Notes: generated from the sequence alone by a model not told the origin. A DNA stretch of 40,551 nt from Vibrio halioticoli NBRC 102217 (GCF_000496695.1 NZ_BAUJ01000049.1:1-40551); one strand, 5' to 3'; numbered from the stretch's first letter, positions 1 to 9,203 are shown. Made by a program: numbers and translations.

Positions 1-18
1 ATATTCTCGTTAAGAGAA

Positions 19-92
19 TGGAGGCGCCTCCCGGAATCGAACCGAGGTCCACGGATTTGCAATCCGCTGCATAGCCACTCTGCCAAGGCGCC
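19..92 (-). tRNA. tRNA-Cys (anticodon GCA)
   Basis: Read on the minus strand, this 74-nt segment begins GGCGCCT and ends AGGCGCC-T-CCA. The acceptor stem has 7 perfect base pairs, a U discriminator (typical of tRNA-Cys) and an encoded CCA. The anticodon loop is TTGCAAA, giving anticodon GCA, and the T-arm has GGTTCGATTCC. The location downstream of uvrY-uvrC-pgsA matches the enterobacterial glyW-cysT-leuZ locus, but only the Cys tRNA lies inside this window; the others may lie beyond base 1. Confidence 0.97.
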
Positions 93-135
93 GTCGTACT
101 GCTTAAGAGTTAATTCCTCTTGGGTACGGGGTGGC

Positions 136-163
136 ATTTTACGGATTCGACCCTGTGAGTCAA
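136..163 (-). promoter_or_regulatory. sigma70 promoter of tRNA-Cys
   Basis: On the minus strand a -35 box TTGACT (158-163) and a -10 box TAAAAT (136-141) are separated by 16 bp. They are followed by a GC-rich discriminator (GCCACCCCG), as expected of stable-RNA promoters under stringent control. Transcription would start near base 129, about 37 bases before the mature tRNA. Because pgsA ends with its own terminator, the tRNA is probably transcribed independently. The boxes are seen in the sequence; the start point is inferred. Confidence 0.7.
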
Positions 164-360
164 TAAAATTTTTCGAATTATGATTCGTTTGCTCGCTTTA
201 CAAACAAACCTTGGCAAGATGGTTAGATAAGTATCAAAAATTGATTAAAATCCACCTAAATTGCTTTATTTTTCTTCAGGCTATTTTTGAGTAACTCATT
301 GTTTGTTTTGGTTTGATACTCAAGGTTATGCAAAATAGGCACAACTAGAAGCTGAAGGCA

Positions 361-384
361 TAAAAAAACCAGCTTTCGCTGGTT
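361..384 (-). terminator. Rho-independent terminator after pgsA
   Basis: The stem AACCAGC/GCTGGTT (367-373 with 378-384) has a 4-base loop. On the minus strand it is followed by a run of at least five T. It begins 15 bases after the pgsA stop codon and would end the uvrY-uvrC-pgsA transcript. Confidence 0.85.
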
Positions 385-398
385 ATTTTATTTTTAAA

Positions 399-953
399 TT
401 ATTCGTCTGCGTGAAGCAAATCGTCTTTGGCGGCATTCAAATATTGCACCATGGACCACAGGGTAAGCACGGTCGCGATAAACAAAGATAAGAAACCAAT
501 CCAAATCATCCAATCATCATAACGCCAGATCAACACCCACAAGGCAAACATTTGCGCAAAGGTTTTCACTTTACCAATCCACGACACGGCAACACTAGCA
601 CGTTTGCCTATTTCAGCCATCCACTCTCTTAATGCTGAGATAATGATTTCTCGGGAAATCATTATGATGGCTGGAACCGTAATCCAAATCGTATTGTAAT
701 GCTCGGCAATCAATAATAGCGCCGTTGCCACCATCACTTTATCCGCAACAGGATCTAAAAATGCACCAAAACGCGACGTCTGCCCTAACTTACGCGCCAA
801 TACTCCATCGAGCCAGTCGGTAAACCCGGCAACCCAAAACACCATTGCTGCTGTAAAAGGTGCCCATGAAAAGGGCAGATAGAACACAATGACAAACACT
901 GGGATCAAGAATAGGCGAATCAAGGTAAGAATATTCGGGATAGTAAATCGCAT
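399..953 (-). CDS. pgsA: CDP-diacylglycerol--glycerol-3-phosphate 3-phosphatidyltransferase
   Basis: This inner-membrane enzyme makes phosphatidylglycerol phosphate from CDP-diacylglycerol and glycerol-3-phosphate, the committed step to phosphatidylglycerol and cardiolipin. The 184-residue product has the complete CDP-alcohol phosphotransferase signature: D46, D49-G50, A53-R54, G63, D67 and D71, matching DG(x2)AR(x8)G(x3)D(x3)D. The aspartates bind the divalent metal. Several hydrophobic segments (about 7-27, 33-45, 75-90, 130-145 and 150-172) fit a polytopic membrane protein. It lies 77 bp after uvrC on the same strand, the order found in E. coli and vibrios, and is closed by the terminator at 361-384. 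The length is normal for the family. Its product feeds cardiolipin synthase, which is also encoded in this window (33838-35292). Confidence 0.97.
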   Translation of the reverse strand: MRFTIPNILTLIRLFLIPVFVIVFYLPFSWAPFTAAMVFWVAGFTDWLDGVLARKLGQTSRFGAFLDPVADKVMVATALLLIAEHYNTIWITVPAIIMISREIIISALREWMAEIGKRASVAVSWIGKVKTFAQMFALWVLIWRYDDWMIWIGFLSLFIATVLTLWSMVQYLNAAKDDLLHADE

Positions 954-1030
954 TTTATTTACTCTGAAGGCACGTCAAATGGACATGCTTATTTGGCTAT
1001 AGGTTTATCCCTAATGTTGCGGGATTTTAG

Positions 1031-2863
1031 TTAGTGTTGCAACGCTTGAACTATCTTTTCTGCTAAAGAATTACTGATACCTGGCACTTTGGCTATTTCT
1101 TCAGCGCTGGCTCTCTTCAGTTCTTGTAAACCGCCCATATATTTCAACAAAGCTTGCCTACGTTTTGGCCCTACTCCTTCAATGCCTTCCAATGCACTAG
1201 TGCGACGAGTTTTACCTCGCTTTGCTCTATGCCCTGCAATCGCATGATTATGGCTCTCATCGCGAATGTGCTGCATTAAATGCAGCGCTGGCGCGTCGCT
1301 AGCCATATTAAACTCTTCACCTTCAGCGGTAATCATAGTTTCAAGGCCCGGCTTACGCGTGACGCCTTTGGCGATACCAATTAAGCGTGGACGTTTCGGC
1401 CACTGATCCCAATATTTAGAAATGATCTCAATCGCACGATTTAGTTGTCCCTTACCACCATCAATGAAAATGATATCGGGAATTTTATCTACATCTATCT
1501 GCTTCGAATAACGACGCTCAAGTACTTGCCCCATCGCCGCATAGTCGTCACCACCGGTGATGCCTGTAATGTTGTAGCGGCGATACTCTGGCTTGACTGG
1601 ACCTTCATGATTAAACACCACACAGGAGGCTATGGTGCTCTCGCCCATGGTATGGCTGATATCAAAACATTCCATGCGACGAATCGAATCCATGTTGAGC
1701 ACTTGCTGAAGCTCTTTAAACCTCTGCGAAATGGTCATCTTATGGTTAATTTTAGTCGTAATTGCACTGAGTGCATTAGTATTTGCCAGTTTCAAATAGC
1801 GAGCACGATGCCCACTAGGATTGGTATGAAAACTGACATGTCGACCAGCCATCTGCGTCAATGCTTCTTGGAAAGGCTTTTCATCCTCAAGCAAACCCGA
1901 GGCGAACACTAAGCGACTAGGTAACCCCCTGCCCTCAGATTGATTCAAATAGTATTGGCTAATAAAGCTATAAAAAATTTCTTCGGTTTGGCTGTTGTTC
2001 GGGATTTTTGGAAAGAAGCTGCGACTGCCGAGTATCTTACCTTGACGAATCATCAAGATATGAATACAGGCTACCCCTGACTCTTGAGCAAAACCGAGCA
2101 CGTCAATGTCATCAAAGCTGTCTTCGGAAACAAACTGCTGCTCTTGAATGCGGCGAATGGCTTGAATTTGATCGCGAAACTGCGCCGCTTGCTCAAATTT
2201 AAGACTGCGACTGGCTTCGTCCATTTTGGCAATTAACAGCTCTACCACTTGTTTGTCTTTGCCCTGTAAGAACAAACGCACCCATTGCACTAAATCTTGA
2301 TACTCTTCATCGGAGATAATGCTCTTCACACAAGGTGCTGCACAACGTCCAATTTGATACATCAAACAAGGCCGTGTTCGATTGGCATAGATGGTGTCTT
2401 CACATTGGCGCATCGGTAAGATTTTTTGCAATAAATGCAACGTTTGGCGCACCGCTCCGGAGTCTGGATACGGACCAAAATACTCGCCCTTACGCTTTTT
2501 TGAGCCGCGATGTAGCGACAAACGAGGATGCTTGTGATGGCTGATGAAAATATACGGGTAGGATTTATCGTCTCTGAGCAACACATTGTACTTAGGTAAG
2601 TACTGTTTGATGTAGTTATGCTCAAGGATTAAGGCTTCGGTTTCGGTATGAGTAACCGTCACGTCGATGTGGTCAATGTGACTGACCAAGGCACGTGTTT
2701 TTTCGTTATCGAGCTTTTTTCTGAAGTAGCTACTAAGGCGTTTTTGAAGATCTTTCGCCTTGCCTACATAAATGACAACAGCCTCGGCGTTATACATTCG
2801 ATAAACGCCGGGCTGATGTGTAACCGTTCTAAGAAATGCGGTTGAGTCGAACTGCGATGTCAC
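1031..2863 (-). CDS. uvrC: UvrABC excinuclease subunit C
   Basis: UvrC makes the two incisions flanking a DNA lesion during nucleotide excision repair after UvrA/UvrB damage recognition. The 610-residue protein has an N-terminal GIY-YIG nuclease (GVY at 19-21, IYVG at 31-34, R42, probable catalytic E81), a four-cysteine cluster (C154, C166, C174, C178) and a UvrB-interacting UVR motif at about 203-245. These are followed by an RNase H-like 5' incision domain (MECFDISH and IFIDGGKGQ motifs) and a C-terminal pair of helix-hairpin-helix motifs. The start codon is GTG and abuts the uvrY stop codon with no intervening base, so its translation is probably coupled to uvrY. Family-typical length, no sign of damage. 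Confidence 0.98.
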   Translation of the reverse strand: MTSQFDSTAFLRTVTHQPGVYRMYNAEAVVIYVGKAKDLQKRLSSYFRKKLDNEKTRALVSHIDHIDVTVTHTETEALILEHNYIKQYLPKYNVLLRDDKSYPYIFISHHKHPRLSLHRGSKKRKGEYFGPYPDSGAVRQTLHLLQKILPMRQCEDTIYANRTRPCLMYQIGRCAAPCVKSIISDEEYQDLVQWVRLFLQGKDKQVVELLIAKMDEASRSLKFEQAAQFRDQIQAIRRIQEQQFVSEDSFDDIDVLGFAQESGVACIHILMIRQGKILGSRSFFPKIPNNSQTEEIFYSFISQYYLNQSEGRGLPSRLVFASGLLEDEKPFQEALTQMAGRHVSFHTNPSGHRARYLKLANTNALSAITTKINHKMTISQRFKELQQVLNMDSIRRMECFDISHTMGESTIASCVVFNHEGPVKPEYRRYNITGITGGDDYAAMGQVLERRYSKQIDVDKIPDIIFIDGGKGQLNRAIEIISKYWDQWPKRPRLIGIAKGVTRKPGLETMITAEGEEFNMASDAPALHLMQHIRDESHNHAIAGHRAKRGKTRRTSALEGIEGVGPKRRQALLKYMGGLQELKRASAEEIAKVPGISNSLAEKIVQALQH

Positions 2864-3508
2864 CTACAGCGTCTCTGCATCCAACATTCCGTGACGAATG
2901 GCTAAGTGTGTCAGTTCTACATCGCCACTGATATCGAGCTTGTTGAACAGTCTATAACGGTAACTGTTCACCGTTTTAGGACTTAAGCTCAGTTGTTCAG
3001 AAATATCAGTCACTTTTTGCCCTTTAGTGATCATTAGCATGATTTGAAGCTCACGCTCGGAGAGATCTTTAAAAGGATTATCAGAAGAACTTGAAACTTG
3101 GCTAAGCGCCATTTGTTGTGCGATTTCAGGTGAAATATAGCGTTGACCGCTGTTCACCATACGAATTGCATTCACCATCTCATCTGGCCCAGCACCTTTG
3201 GTCAAATAGCCAGACGCGCCAGCTTGCATCACCTTAGTTGGAAATGGGTTTTCAGTATGTACGGTCAACACAATGATTTTTATATCTGGGTTGAAACGTA
3301 ATATTTTTTTGGTTGCCTCAAGGCCACCGATACCCGGCATATTCATGTCCATAAGGATCACATCAACATGATTATTTCGGCACCATTTTATAGAATCTTC
3401 ACCACTTTCAGCTTCCCCTGCCACATTCATACCACGGACGTCTTCGATAATACGTCTTATCCCTGTGCGTACAAGCTCATGATCATCTACAAGGAAAACA
3501 TTTATCAA
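2864..3508 (-). CDS. uvrY: Response regulator UvrY/VarA (GacA family)
   Basis: This is a cytoplasmic two-component response regulator. In known relatives (E. coli UvrY, Vibrio VarA) it is phosphorylated by BarA/VarS and activates CsrB-type small RNAs that titrate CsrA. The receiver domain has the acidic pair D8/D9, phosphoacceptor D54, T82 and K104. A LuxR-type helix-turn-helix lies at about 145-205 (LSERELQIMLMI and SPKTVNSYRYRL). The start is TTG, preceded by GGAG at 8-base spacing. That GGA could also be a CsrA contact, which is inference only. The stop codon directly adjoins the uvrC start, the conserved uvrY-uvrC arrangement. Confidence 0.96.
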   Translation of the reverse strand: MINVFLVDDHELVRTGIRRIIEDVRGMNVAGEAESGEDSIKWCRNNHVDVILMDMNMPGIGGLEATKKILRFNPDIKIIVLTVHTENPFPTKVMQAGASGYLTKGAGPDEMVNAIRMVNSGQRYISPEIAQQMALSQVSSSSDNPFKDLSERELQIMLMITKGQKVTDISEQLSLSPKTVNSYRYRLFNKLDISGDVELTHLAIRHGMLDAETL

Positions 3509-3889
3509 ACTTGTATCTCCACACTCTAATTCTTGGCTGCATAGATCGTCATGAAGTCATCATAACACGCGACCGTTATTCTACGTTATTGGCGTAGTTT
3601 ACGACATCCAAATATGCTTAGTATTTACGATATTACAATATATTAGTGCAATTATTATGACACAGTCGTGCAATAATATGCTTATTCGATTAAAATTTAT
3701 ACCGCACCTTTCATATGCAACAAGTTTAAGCGGCCGTTTTCAGACTCACTTTTGCGGCCTTTTCTCTGTTATGCACTACGCTCCAAAGTGACTATACATT
3801 TACCTAAAATCATATTTAAATTCATATAAACAGCTCAACAAGGGTTTGTTATCATAGCTACTTGTAAGAGTAGCAAAAAGGTTTGCATA
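3509..3889. other. Divergent uvrY/polB intergenic region
   Basis: This 381-bp AT-rich region must hold the promoters of both uvrY and polB. It contains a near-perfect direct repeat, GTGCAATTATTATG (3646-3659) and GTGCAATAATATG (3668-3680), whose starts are 22 bp apart, about two helical turns. That fits a tandem protein-binding site. I found no CTG-N10-CAG LexA box before polB. A short GGCCG/CGGCC inverted repeat (3732-3759) followed by TTTTCTCT is terminator-like, but no gene precedes it. Confidence 0.4.
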
Positions 3890-6253
3890 TTGCGTTCAGG
3901 ATTTATCTTAACCCGTCAAAGTAAAGATGTCGGCACTTCGAGTATTATTGAACTGTGGATGTCTACGGATGCAGGGCCTGTATTGGTTCAAATTCCGGAT
4001 CAAAAATCCGTATACTTTATTGAAAGCGCCATGCAATCACAGGTAGAGCAATTAGCCAATCAGCTAAAAATTCCCTTACAAACCAAAGCACTACCTTTGA
4101 GGACCTTTCAATTAAACCCCGTGAGCGCCTGTTATTTCCCTACCCGAAAACACGCAATGAATTTTGAGCGAGCGCTACTTGATAGTGGCATAACTATCTA
4201 CGAACCCGATATAAGGTTGGTTGATCGCTATCTCATGGAGCGGTTTATTCAAGGACAAATCGAAGTCAGTGGTCAAGAAACATCTGCAAACGGCTACCTA
4301 AAAATTTCCAACGCCCAATGTCGCACAGCTAAAAACTACATGCCGAATCTATCGGTGGTTTCTCTCGATATTGAATGTTCTGCCAAAGGGGTGTTGTACT
4401 CCATTGGTTTAGATTCCGTCATGGACAGTCGCGTGATCATGATAGGTGAACCTCAACCAAGTGATGAGACGCCTATTCAGTGGGTGGAAAATGAAAACGC
4501 TCTGCTTCGCGCGCTCATTGATTGGTTTGTGCAGTTTGATCCGGACATTATTATCGGTTGGAATGTCATCGGCTTTGATATGCGCCTGTTGGTGCAGCGA
4601 GCCGAACAGCACAAGATCCGCCTTAACTTAGGGCGAGGCAAACAAAATTGCTACTACCGACAATCGAATCAAAGCCAGCAAGGTTTTATTACCATTCCAG
4701 GACGTGTGGTGGTTGATGGTATCGACGGCCTTAAATCGGCGACCTATTCGTTTGATTCTTGGTCATTAGAGTCTGTTTCTCAAGAGTTATTACAGCAAGG
4801 TAAAGCCATCCATAACGTGCATGACCGCATGCAAGAGATCAATGACATGTTCCACCATGACAAGCTCTCTTTGGCAAAATACAACTTGCAAGATTGTGTA
4901 CTGGTCAACAAGATCTTTCACAAAACCCACCTACTCGATTACCTAATTCAGCGCAGTAAACTAACGGGCTTGTCCCTTGATAGAGTCGGTGGCAGTGTGG
5001 CGGCTTTTTCTAACCTGTATCTGCCTCGTTTACACCGAGGTGGCTATGTTGCGCCAAATCTAATGCCTAATGATTGGATTGCTAGCCCCGGCGGCTTTGT
5101 CATGGACTCAAAACCGGGGTTGTATGACTCAGTATTAGTGCTGGATTTTAAAAGCCTGTATCCAGCCATCATTCGCAGTTTCCTCATTGATCCTATGGGA
5201 CTCATTGAAGGTTTACAGCTAGAGATAGGCAATCAAGCAGATCAAGCTGTGCCCGGTTTTAGAAAGGCGCAGTTTCACCGCAGTAAACACTACCTGCCCA
5301 ACTTAATCGAAGAGTTATGGCAAGCCCGTGATCAAGCCAAAAAAGATAACGAAGTGGCGTTTTCACAAGCGATTAAGATCATCATGAATTCATTTTATGG
5401 GGTGTTAGGCTCTTCCGGTTGTCGTTTCTTTGATACACGCTTGGCCTCTTCGATAACGTTACGCGGTCACGAAATAATGAAGACCACTCGTAAGCTAATT
5501 GAAGATAAAGGCTATGAGGTCATCTACGGTGATACTGACTCTACCTTTGTCTCGTTAAAAGGTGAATGCAGTGCACAACAAGCCGATGCCGTGGGTCATG
5601 CCCTAACAACGCACATTAACGCTTGGTGGAAACAGCACCTTGCTGAGCAATACCAGCTCACTTCCCTACTTGAGTTAGAATACGAAACTCACTTTAATCG
5701 CTTCTTTATGCCGACAATTAGAGGCTCAGAGACAGGCTCCAAGAAACGTTACGCAGGCTTAATCAAAACCCAAAATGATTCGCGCATCGTTTTTAAAGGT
5801 TTAGAAAGTGCCCGTAGTGACTGGACAGAACTGGCGCAAAGTTTTCAGGCTCGTCTATATGAGCTTATTTTTGATGGACAAGACCCCACTCAGTTTATTT
5901 TAGATACCGTTGCCCAAGTAGAATCTGGCGCATTAGACGACAAGCTTATCTACCGTAAACGTCTGCGCAGAAAGCTTAATGACTATCAAAAGAACATTCC
6001 GCCACAAGTACGCGCCGCGCGTTTAGCCGATGACATCAATCAACAGCTAGGTCGTCCTTTGCAATATCAAAACCGTGGCCGAATTGCCTACGTGATGACC
6101 CGAAGTGGCCCTGAACCCATCGAATTTGTGCGCAGTGCTTATGATTACGAGCACTATATTGAAAAGCAAGTTAAGCCCATCGCCGATGCCATTTTGCCTT
6201 TTGTTGGCCTCAAATTTGACGATATTAATGCGCCGCAGATTGGCCTGTTCTAA
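3890..6253 (+). CDS. polB: DNA polymerase II (family B)
   Basis: A family B DNA polymerase with 3'-5' proofreading; in E. coli Pol II is SOS-induced and takes part in replication restart and translesion synthesis. The 787-residue protein has Exo I (D160, E162 in SLDIEC), Exo II (GWNVIGFDMRLL, D230) and Exo III (YNLQDC). The polymerase motifs are A (DFKSLYPAIIRSF), B (KIIMNSFYGVLGS) and C (YGDTDSTF), followed by the conserved KKRYAGL segment. All catalytic aspartates are present. The length matches E. coli PolB (783). The start appears to be TTG, with AAAAAGG a few bases before it; no ATG fits the family N-terminus (RSGFILTRQ). No obvious LexA box lies upstream, unlike the E. coli gene. Confidence 0.97.
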   Translation: MRSGFILTRQSKDVGTSSIIELWMSTDAGPVLVQIPDQKSVYFIESAMQSQVEQLANQLKIPLQTKALPLRTFQLNPVSACYFPTRKHAMNFERALLDSGITIYEPDIRLVDRYLMERFIQGQIEVSGQETSANGYLKISNAQCRTAKNYMPNLSVVSLDIECSAKGVLYSIGLDSVMDSRVIMIGEPQPSDETPIQWVENENALLRALIDWFVQFDPDIIIGWNVIGFDMRLLVQRAEQHKIRLNLGRGKQNCYYRQSNQSQQGFITIPGRVVVDGIDGLKSATYSFDSWSLESVSQELLQQGKAIHNVHDRMQEINDMFHHDKLSLAKYNLQDCVLVNKIFHKTHLLDYLIQRSKLTGLSLDRVGGSVAAFSNLYLPRLHRGGYVAPNLMPNDWIASPGGFVMDSKPGLYDSVLVLDFKSLYPAIIRSFLIDPMGLIEGLQLEIGNQADQAVPGFRKAQFHRSKHYLPNLIEELWQARDQAKKDNEVAFSQAIKIIMNSFYGVLGSSGCRFFDTRLASSITLRGHEIMKTTRKLIEDKGYEVIYGDTDSTFVSLKGECSAQQADAVGHALTTHINAWWKQHLAEQYQLTSLLELEYETHFNRFFMPTIRGSETGSKKRYAGLIKTQNDSRIVFKGLESARSDWTELAQSFQARLYELIFDGQDPTQFILDTVAQVESGALDDKLIYRKRLRRKLNDYQKNIPPQVRAARLADDINQQLGRPLQYQNRGRIAYVMTRSGPEPIEFVRSAYDYEHYIEKQVKPIADAILPFVGLKFDDINAPQIGLF

Positions 6254-6312
6254 TTGCAACAAATTGCGAGTACAATCGCCTCAACAATTTAAGAGACCGC
6301 TAAGGGAATCCA

Positions 6313-6633
6313 ATGACTGAACTCTTATCCTTTGATGATACCATCGACGCTGCTTACGACATTTTTCTAGAAATGGCTCCTGACAACCTTGAAGCAGCAG
6401 ACGTTGCTTTGTTTACACTGCAGTTTGAAGACCGTGGCGCAGCAGAGCTAGTAGAAACCGGAGACGACTGGGCATCACATGTCGGATTTGAGGTGGATAA
6501 AGAAACCTATGCTGAAATCAAAATCGGTCTGGTGAATGAAACAGACGATGTGTTAGATGACGTATTTGCACGTATGCTGGTCTCTCGCGATCCTGAGCAC
6601 AAATTCTGTCATATTTTGTGGAAGCGCGACTAA
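6313..6633 (+). CDS. yciU: Putative double-stranded DNA-mimic protein, YciU/HI1450 (DUF440) family
   Basis: This 106-residue, strongly acidic protein matches the YciU/HI1450 family along its whole length, from AYDIFLEMAPDNLEAADV through a middle GDDWASHVGFEV segment to NDVFAR-like DDVFARML and the closing CHILWKRD. The Haemophilus homologue is proposed to mimic DNA through its surface acidic residues and to bind nucleoid proteins; the cellular role remains uncertain. The gene starts at ATG with AAGGGAA about 6 bases upstream, 59 bp after polB. It ends before the bidirectional terminator at 6660-6702, so it may be co-transcribed with polB. Confidence 0.9.
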   Translation: MTELLSFDDTIDAAYDIFLEMAPDNLEAADVALFTLQFEDRGAAELVETGDDWASHVGFEVDKETYAEIKIGLVNETDDVLDDVFARMLVSRDPEHKFCHILWKRD

Positions 6634-6659
6634 AATCACTTGTGTTTCTAAATGACATC

Positions 6660-6702
6660 AAAGCCCTATCATGTTGATATTATTCACGTATAGGGCTTTT
6701 TT
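6660..6702. terminator. Bidirectional terminator between yciU and the CWC gene
   Basis: The perfect 10-bp stem AAAGCCCTAT/ATAGGGCTTT (6660-6669 with 6690-6699) is followed by T's on the plus strand and by an A/T-rich flank on the minus strand. It separates two convergent genes. Confidence 0.88.
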
Positions 6703-6722
6703 AATTTTCAGTTAAGCCGAGA

Positions 6723-6947
6723 TTATGCGCTAGCTGAATCTATTTGGAACTTATTCACACACGACTTACAAATACAGGCTTTGCCTTGTAAGTGTTCGGG
6801 GATCTGAGCTAACAACCCTTTTGGAAACGTTATCGCAGGATCGGCGCACCAACAGGTTTTCGATTTATCGTCTTGGTTACCACAAGAGTTCCCTTTCCCG
6901 CATAGAGGGCAAATCAGAGCCTCAACTTTTATACGTGATATTTGCAT
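6723..6947 (-). CDS. Small cysteine-rich CWC-family protein
   Basis: This 74-residue protein carries the hallmark of the cysteine-rich CWC family: CPLCGKGNSC near the N-terminus, the central CWCAD motif, and a C-terminal CICKSCV. That gives eight or so cysteines in paired arrangements that could bind zinc. No signal peptide is seen, so it is probably cytosolic. Members are widespread in proteobacteria as lone short genes with no established function. The start ATG is followed by an unremarkable basic stretch. It is monocistronic and convergent with yciU. Confidence 0.8.
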   Translation of the reverse strand: MQISRIKVEALICPLCGKGNSCGNQDDKSKTCWCADPAITFPKGLLAQIPEHLQGKACICKSCVNKFQIDSASA

Positions 6948-7031
6948 TATTACTACCTAATAAATTACTAATAACTAAACACTCGTGAATACCTGAATGT
7001 ATAAGTGAAGCACGTAAGACCGAAGCACTAT

Positions 7032-7046
7032 ACGGATATTATCCGT
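7032..7046. promoter_or_regulatory. Inverted repeat between divergent CWC and beta-barrel genes
   Basis: ACGGAT-ATT-ATCCGT is a perfect 6-bp inverted repeat with a 3-bp centre, in the 250-bp divergent region. Its symmetry and spacing suit a dimeric regulator. No known operator was recognised, so the role is inferred from position only. Confidence 0.35.
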
Positions 7047-7198
7047 CAAACGCTTTAAGAACTTCAATCCCCCTACCTTTCCCATAAGCTCCGCTTACAA
7101 AAAACATCACCACAATAAATAGTTAACCAGATGCATATTGGGTACTATGTTCTATCGTTCATAAATTGTCTCTATTATTCATTGGAGTGTCGTTGTTA

Positions 7199-7945
7199 AT
7201 GCCAAAACATGTTGCTTGTTTAACCTTACTTTGTGCCAGTGTGATTTCGTCTGCTGCTTTCGCCGAGCAAAAAAGAGACATCTACGACAATGAAAACAAA
7301 AATGCCGACGACCCTACCCGCATTGTTACCAAGTTGGGCGTTGCGGCTGATTACAATTTTGAATCTGAAAAGGCCGGTTACTCTATCTCGGGCTCTCTGG
7401 GTTTAAGCGAAGCGCAAAAAATTAATGCGCGCTATCACCCCGATACTCAAGAGTGGAGCGTGGGCGGATCTTGGCTATTTGATATCGGTATCGTGAACTT
7501 TAACTTTGGTCACAGTGAATACAGTGACGGTTCGAACTTTAATAATTACAGTGTCGGCACGTTTTTGCCTTTATCGGTATTTGGAATTGAACCTGCGGGC
7601 TGGCAAATATTCCCCATGGCCGGATTTAACTACACCGATGGTGAACGACCTTTAAATGCAAATGATGAGTTCTATGATCCAAATAACCCCTTTGTCTTAC
7701 ACCCTAGCGACAGCACCGGTGGCTATGTCGGAGCTTTTTCTTTAAAACCTATCAATGACAAATTTACTGCTATGGCTTTTGCCGGTGCATCTATCGGTTC
7801 GGATGATTATTTTGGTTATTGGATGGGGGCAGGAACTGGCTATAACTTCACTAAGAAAGACAGCATTAGCTTACTAGCACTGGTATCAGACAATGACTAC
7901 GGCTCAGATAAGAAAGTGATACTCTCTTATAGTCATACCTTCTAA
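7199..7945 (+). CDS. Putative outer-membrane beta-barrel protein, uncharacterised
   Basis: I do not recognise a named family. Taking the ATG at 7199, which has GGAG 11 bases before it, gives a 248-residue precursor with a clear signal peptide (MPKHVACLTLLCASVISSAAFA, cleavage after AFA). The upstream in-frame TTG at 7166 would bury this signal behind 11 extra residues and lacks a good ribosome binding site. The mature part alternates hydrophobic and polar residues in repeated beta-strand-like segments rich in Gly, Tyr and Asn (GYSISGSLGLS, SVGGSWLFDIGIVNFNFGHS). It ends in SYSHTF, the terminal aromatic residue used for BAM recognition. About eight strands are plausible. It stands alone between divergent and convergent neighbours. 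Confidence 0.65.
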   Translation: MPKHVACLTLLCASVISSAAFAEQKRDIYDNENKNADDPTRIVTKLGVAADYNFESEKAGYSISGSLGLSEAQKINARYHPDTQEWSVGGSWLFDIGIVNFNFGHSEYSDGSNFNNYSVGTFLPLSVFGIEPAGWQIFPMAGFNYTDGERPLNANDEFYDPNNPFVLHPSDSTGGYVGAFSLKPINDKFTAMAFAGASIGSDDYFGYWMGAGTGYNFTKKDSISLLALVSDNDYGSDKKVILSYSHTF

Positions 7946-7987
7946 AACAGCGCCGGCAACGCATAAATTCTGCTGTGACAGTTTACA

Positions 7988-9148
7988 TCAGCGTTTAAAT
8001 TTAAATATAAGCGCGACCGCTGAGAGCAATATGGCGTACATCAACAATAATGGTATCGCGCTTATGCTAGAAAGCCCTGAAGCCAAAAACGAGACCAGCG
8101 CTGTACACAGCCAACACGCTGAAAATACAAGCGCATTGGCAATCCCAGCCAAGTGGGTAAATGGGGCAAGCGCTTGCCCTAAACACAACGGAAATAATAC
8201 GCCTAGCGCCATCACAACCAAGGCGACGGGTATTACCAAAGCCAGTAAATTAAGCCCGAAAAGAGTTTGATAGAACAAACCACATGCAACAGAAATTAAT
8301 GACAGCAGCATCGACAGCCGAATTTTTTTCTCAGCAGGCACTTTAAAAAAGAATCGGTTCGCAATATTGCCCACCAGCCAACTTGCACCTAATAATAGCG
8401 CGACATGCCCATAAAATATGGGCGTATGACCCAGTGTTGTTTGAATCAAAAATGGCGCTACGGTATTAAAGGCAGGCAAAATACTGTACAAAATCCCGCA
8501 AATCAGCGCGACACGCCGAAAGGTCGCGTTACCGACAATTTCACTAAAACTTCGAGTCACAAAGTGCGCGCTAAATCGCGTCCTGCGGTGTGTGTCAGTA
8601 AACATAAACAACAATAAACCCGTGCCCATTGCAACCCACACCATCAATGCGTAAAACACCATGTTCCAACCAAAGTGTGCATCAATGTATCCACCGATAA
8701 ACGGAGATAAAGTTAAGCCTAAGGCGAACGAAATGGTGATCCAATTAACCGCGCGTAAATACTCTTCTCCATCAAATAAATCCTTGATTGCAGCCCTTCC
8801 ACCTACAGCGATAAAGGATACGGCTAACCCTTGCAATAAACGCAAACCAATTAAGGTGTCGATACTTGGCGCAATAGCGGAAATAAAAAGCGCTAAGATC
8901 AAAACAATGCAGCCTATCAACATCGGCATTTTTCGGCCGAAAGCGTCCACTACAAACCCGGCGATTATTTGCCCCACGCCAAAGCCCAATATCGCGGCTG
9001 AAAATGCCCACTGAGTCAGTGCTTCATTACTGGCAAGAGCGGCTTGAATAGAGGGCAACGACGGCACAATAATGTCAACAACAATGCCACCTAATGACAC
9101 CAATACATACATCAATACCGCTAAATTGCGCTTTGAAGTCCCATCCAT
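7988..9148 (-). CDS. MFS multidrug exporter, Bcr/CflA type
   Basis: This is a 386-residue major facilitator superfamily protein with 12 predicted membrane segments, most like the Bcr/CflA drug:proton antiporter branch. The first membrane segment carries the conserved acidic residue followed by VPSLPSIQ. Motif A is visible after helix 2 as GFVVDAFGRKMPMLIG, and RLLQGLAVS matches the branch's helix-4 motif. The start ATG has AAGGA nine bases upstream. It is divergent from a MerR-methyltransferase gene, with 172 bp between the start codons, a layout typical of a regulator controlling a neighbouring exporter. The substrate cannot be told from sequence. Confidence 0.85.
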   Translation of the reverse strand: MDGTSKRNLAVLMYVLVSLGGIVVDIIVPSLPSIQAALASNEALTQWAFSAAILGFGVGQIIAGFVVDAFGRKMPMLIGCIVLILALFISAIAPSIDTLIGLRLLQGLAVSFIAVGGRAAIKDLFDGEEYLRAVNWITISFALGLTLSPFIGGYIDAHFGWNMVFYALMVWVAMGTGLLLFMFTDTHRRTRFSAHFVTRSFSEIVGNATFRRVALICGILYSILPAFNTVAPFLIQTTLGHTPIFYGHVALLLGASWLVGNIANRFFFKVPAEKKIRLSMLLSLISVACGLFYQTLFGLNLLALVIPVALVVMALGVLFPLCLGQALAPFTHLAGIANALVFSACWLCTALVSFLASGLSSISAIPLLLMYAILLSAVALIFKFKR

Positions 9149-9203
9149 AGGGTGAATTCCTTTTTCATTTACTGCTTACGCATTTTGTCTCTAGACTATA
9201 AGA

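Larger units (their letters stand above)
93..398. other. pgsA to tRNA-Cys intergenic region
   Basis: This non-coding stretch holds the tRNA-Cys promoter (136-163) and, at its right end, the pgsA terminator (361-384). Bases 165-360 are AT-rich, and I see no further tRNA, open reading frame with a ribosome binding site, or strong hairpin there. Confidence 0.6.

Noticed and set aside
93..360. Possible further tRNAs (Gly, Leu) next to tRNA-Cys, as in E. coli
   Set aside because: A GGATTCGACCC stretch looks like a T-loop, but no acceptor stem or anticodon arm can be formed; it belongs to the tRNA-Cys promoter region.
1445..1912. A 155-residue plus-strand reading frame
   Set aside because: It is wholly antisense to uvrC, which is certain; its sequence shows no domain.
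3732..3767. GGCCG/CGGCC hairpin followed by TTTTCTCT, possible small-RNA terminator
   Set aside because: The stem is only 5 bp with an 18-base loop, and no promoter or upstream transcript could be supported.
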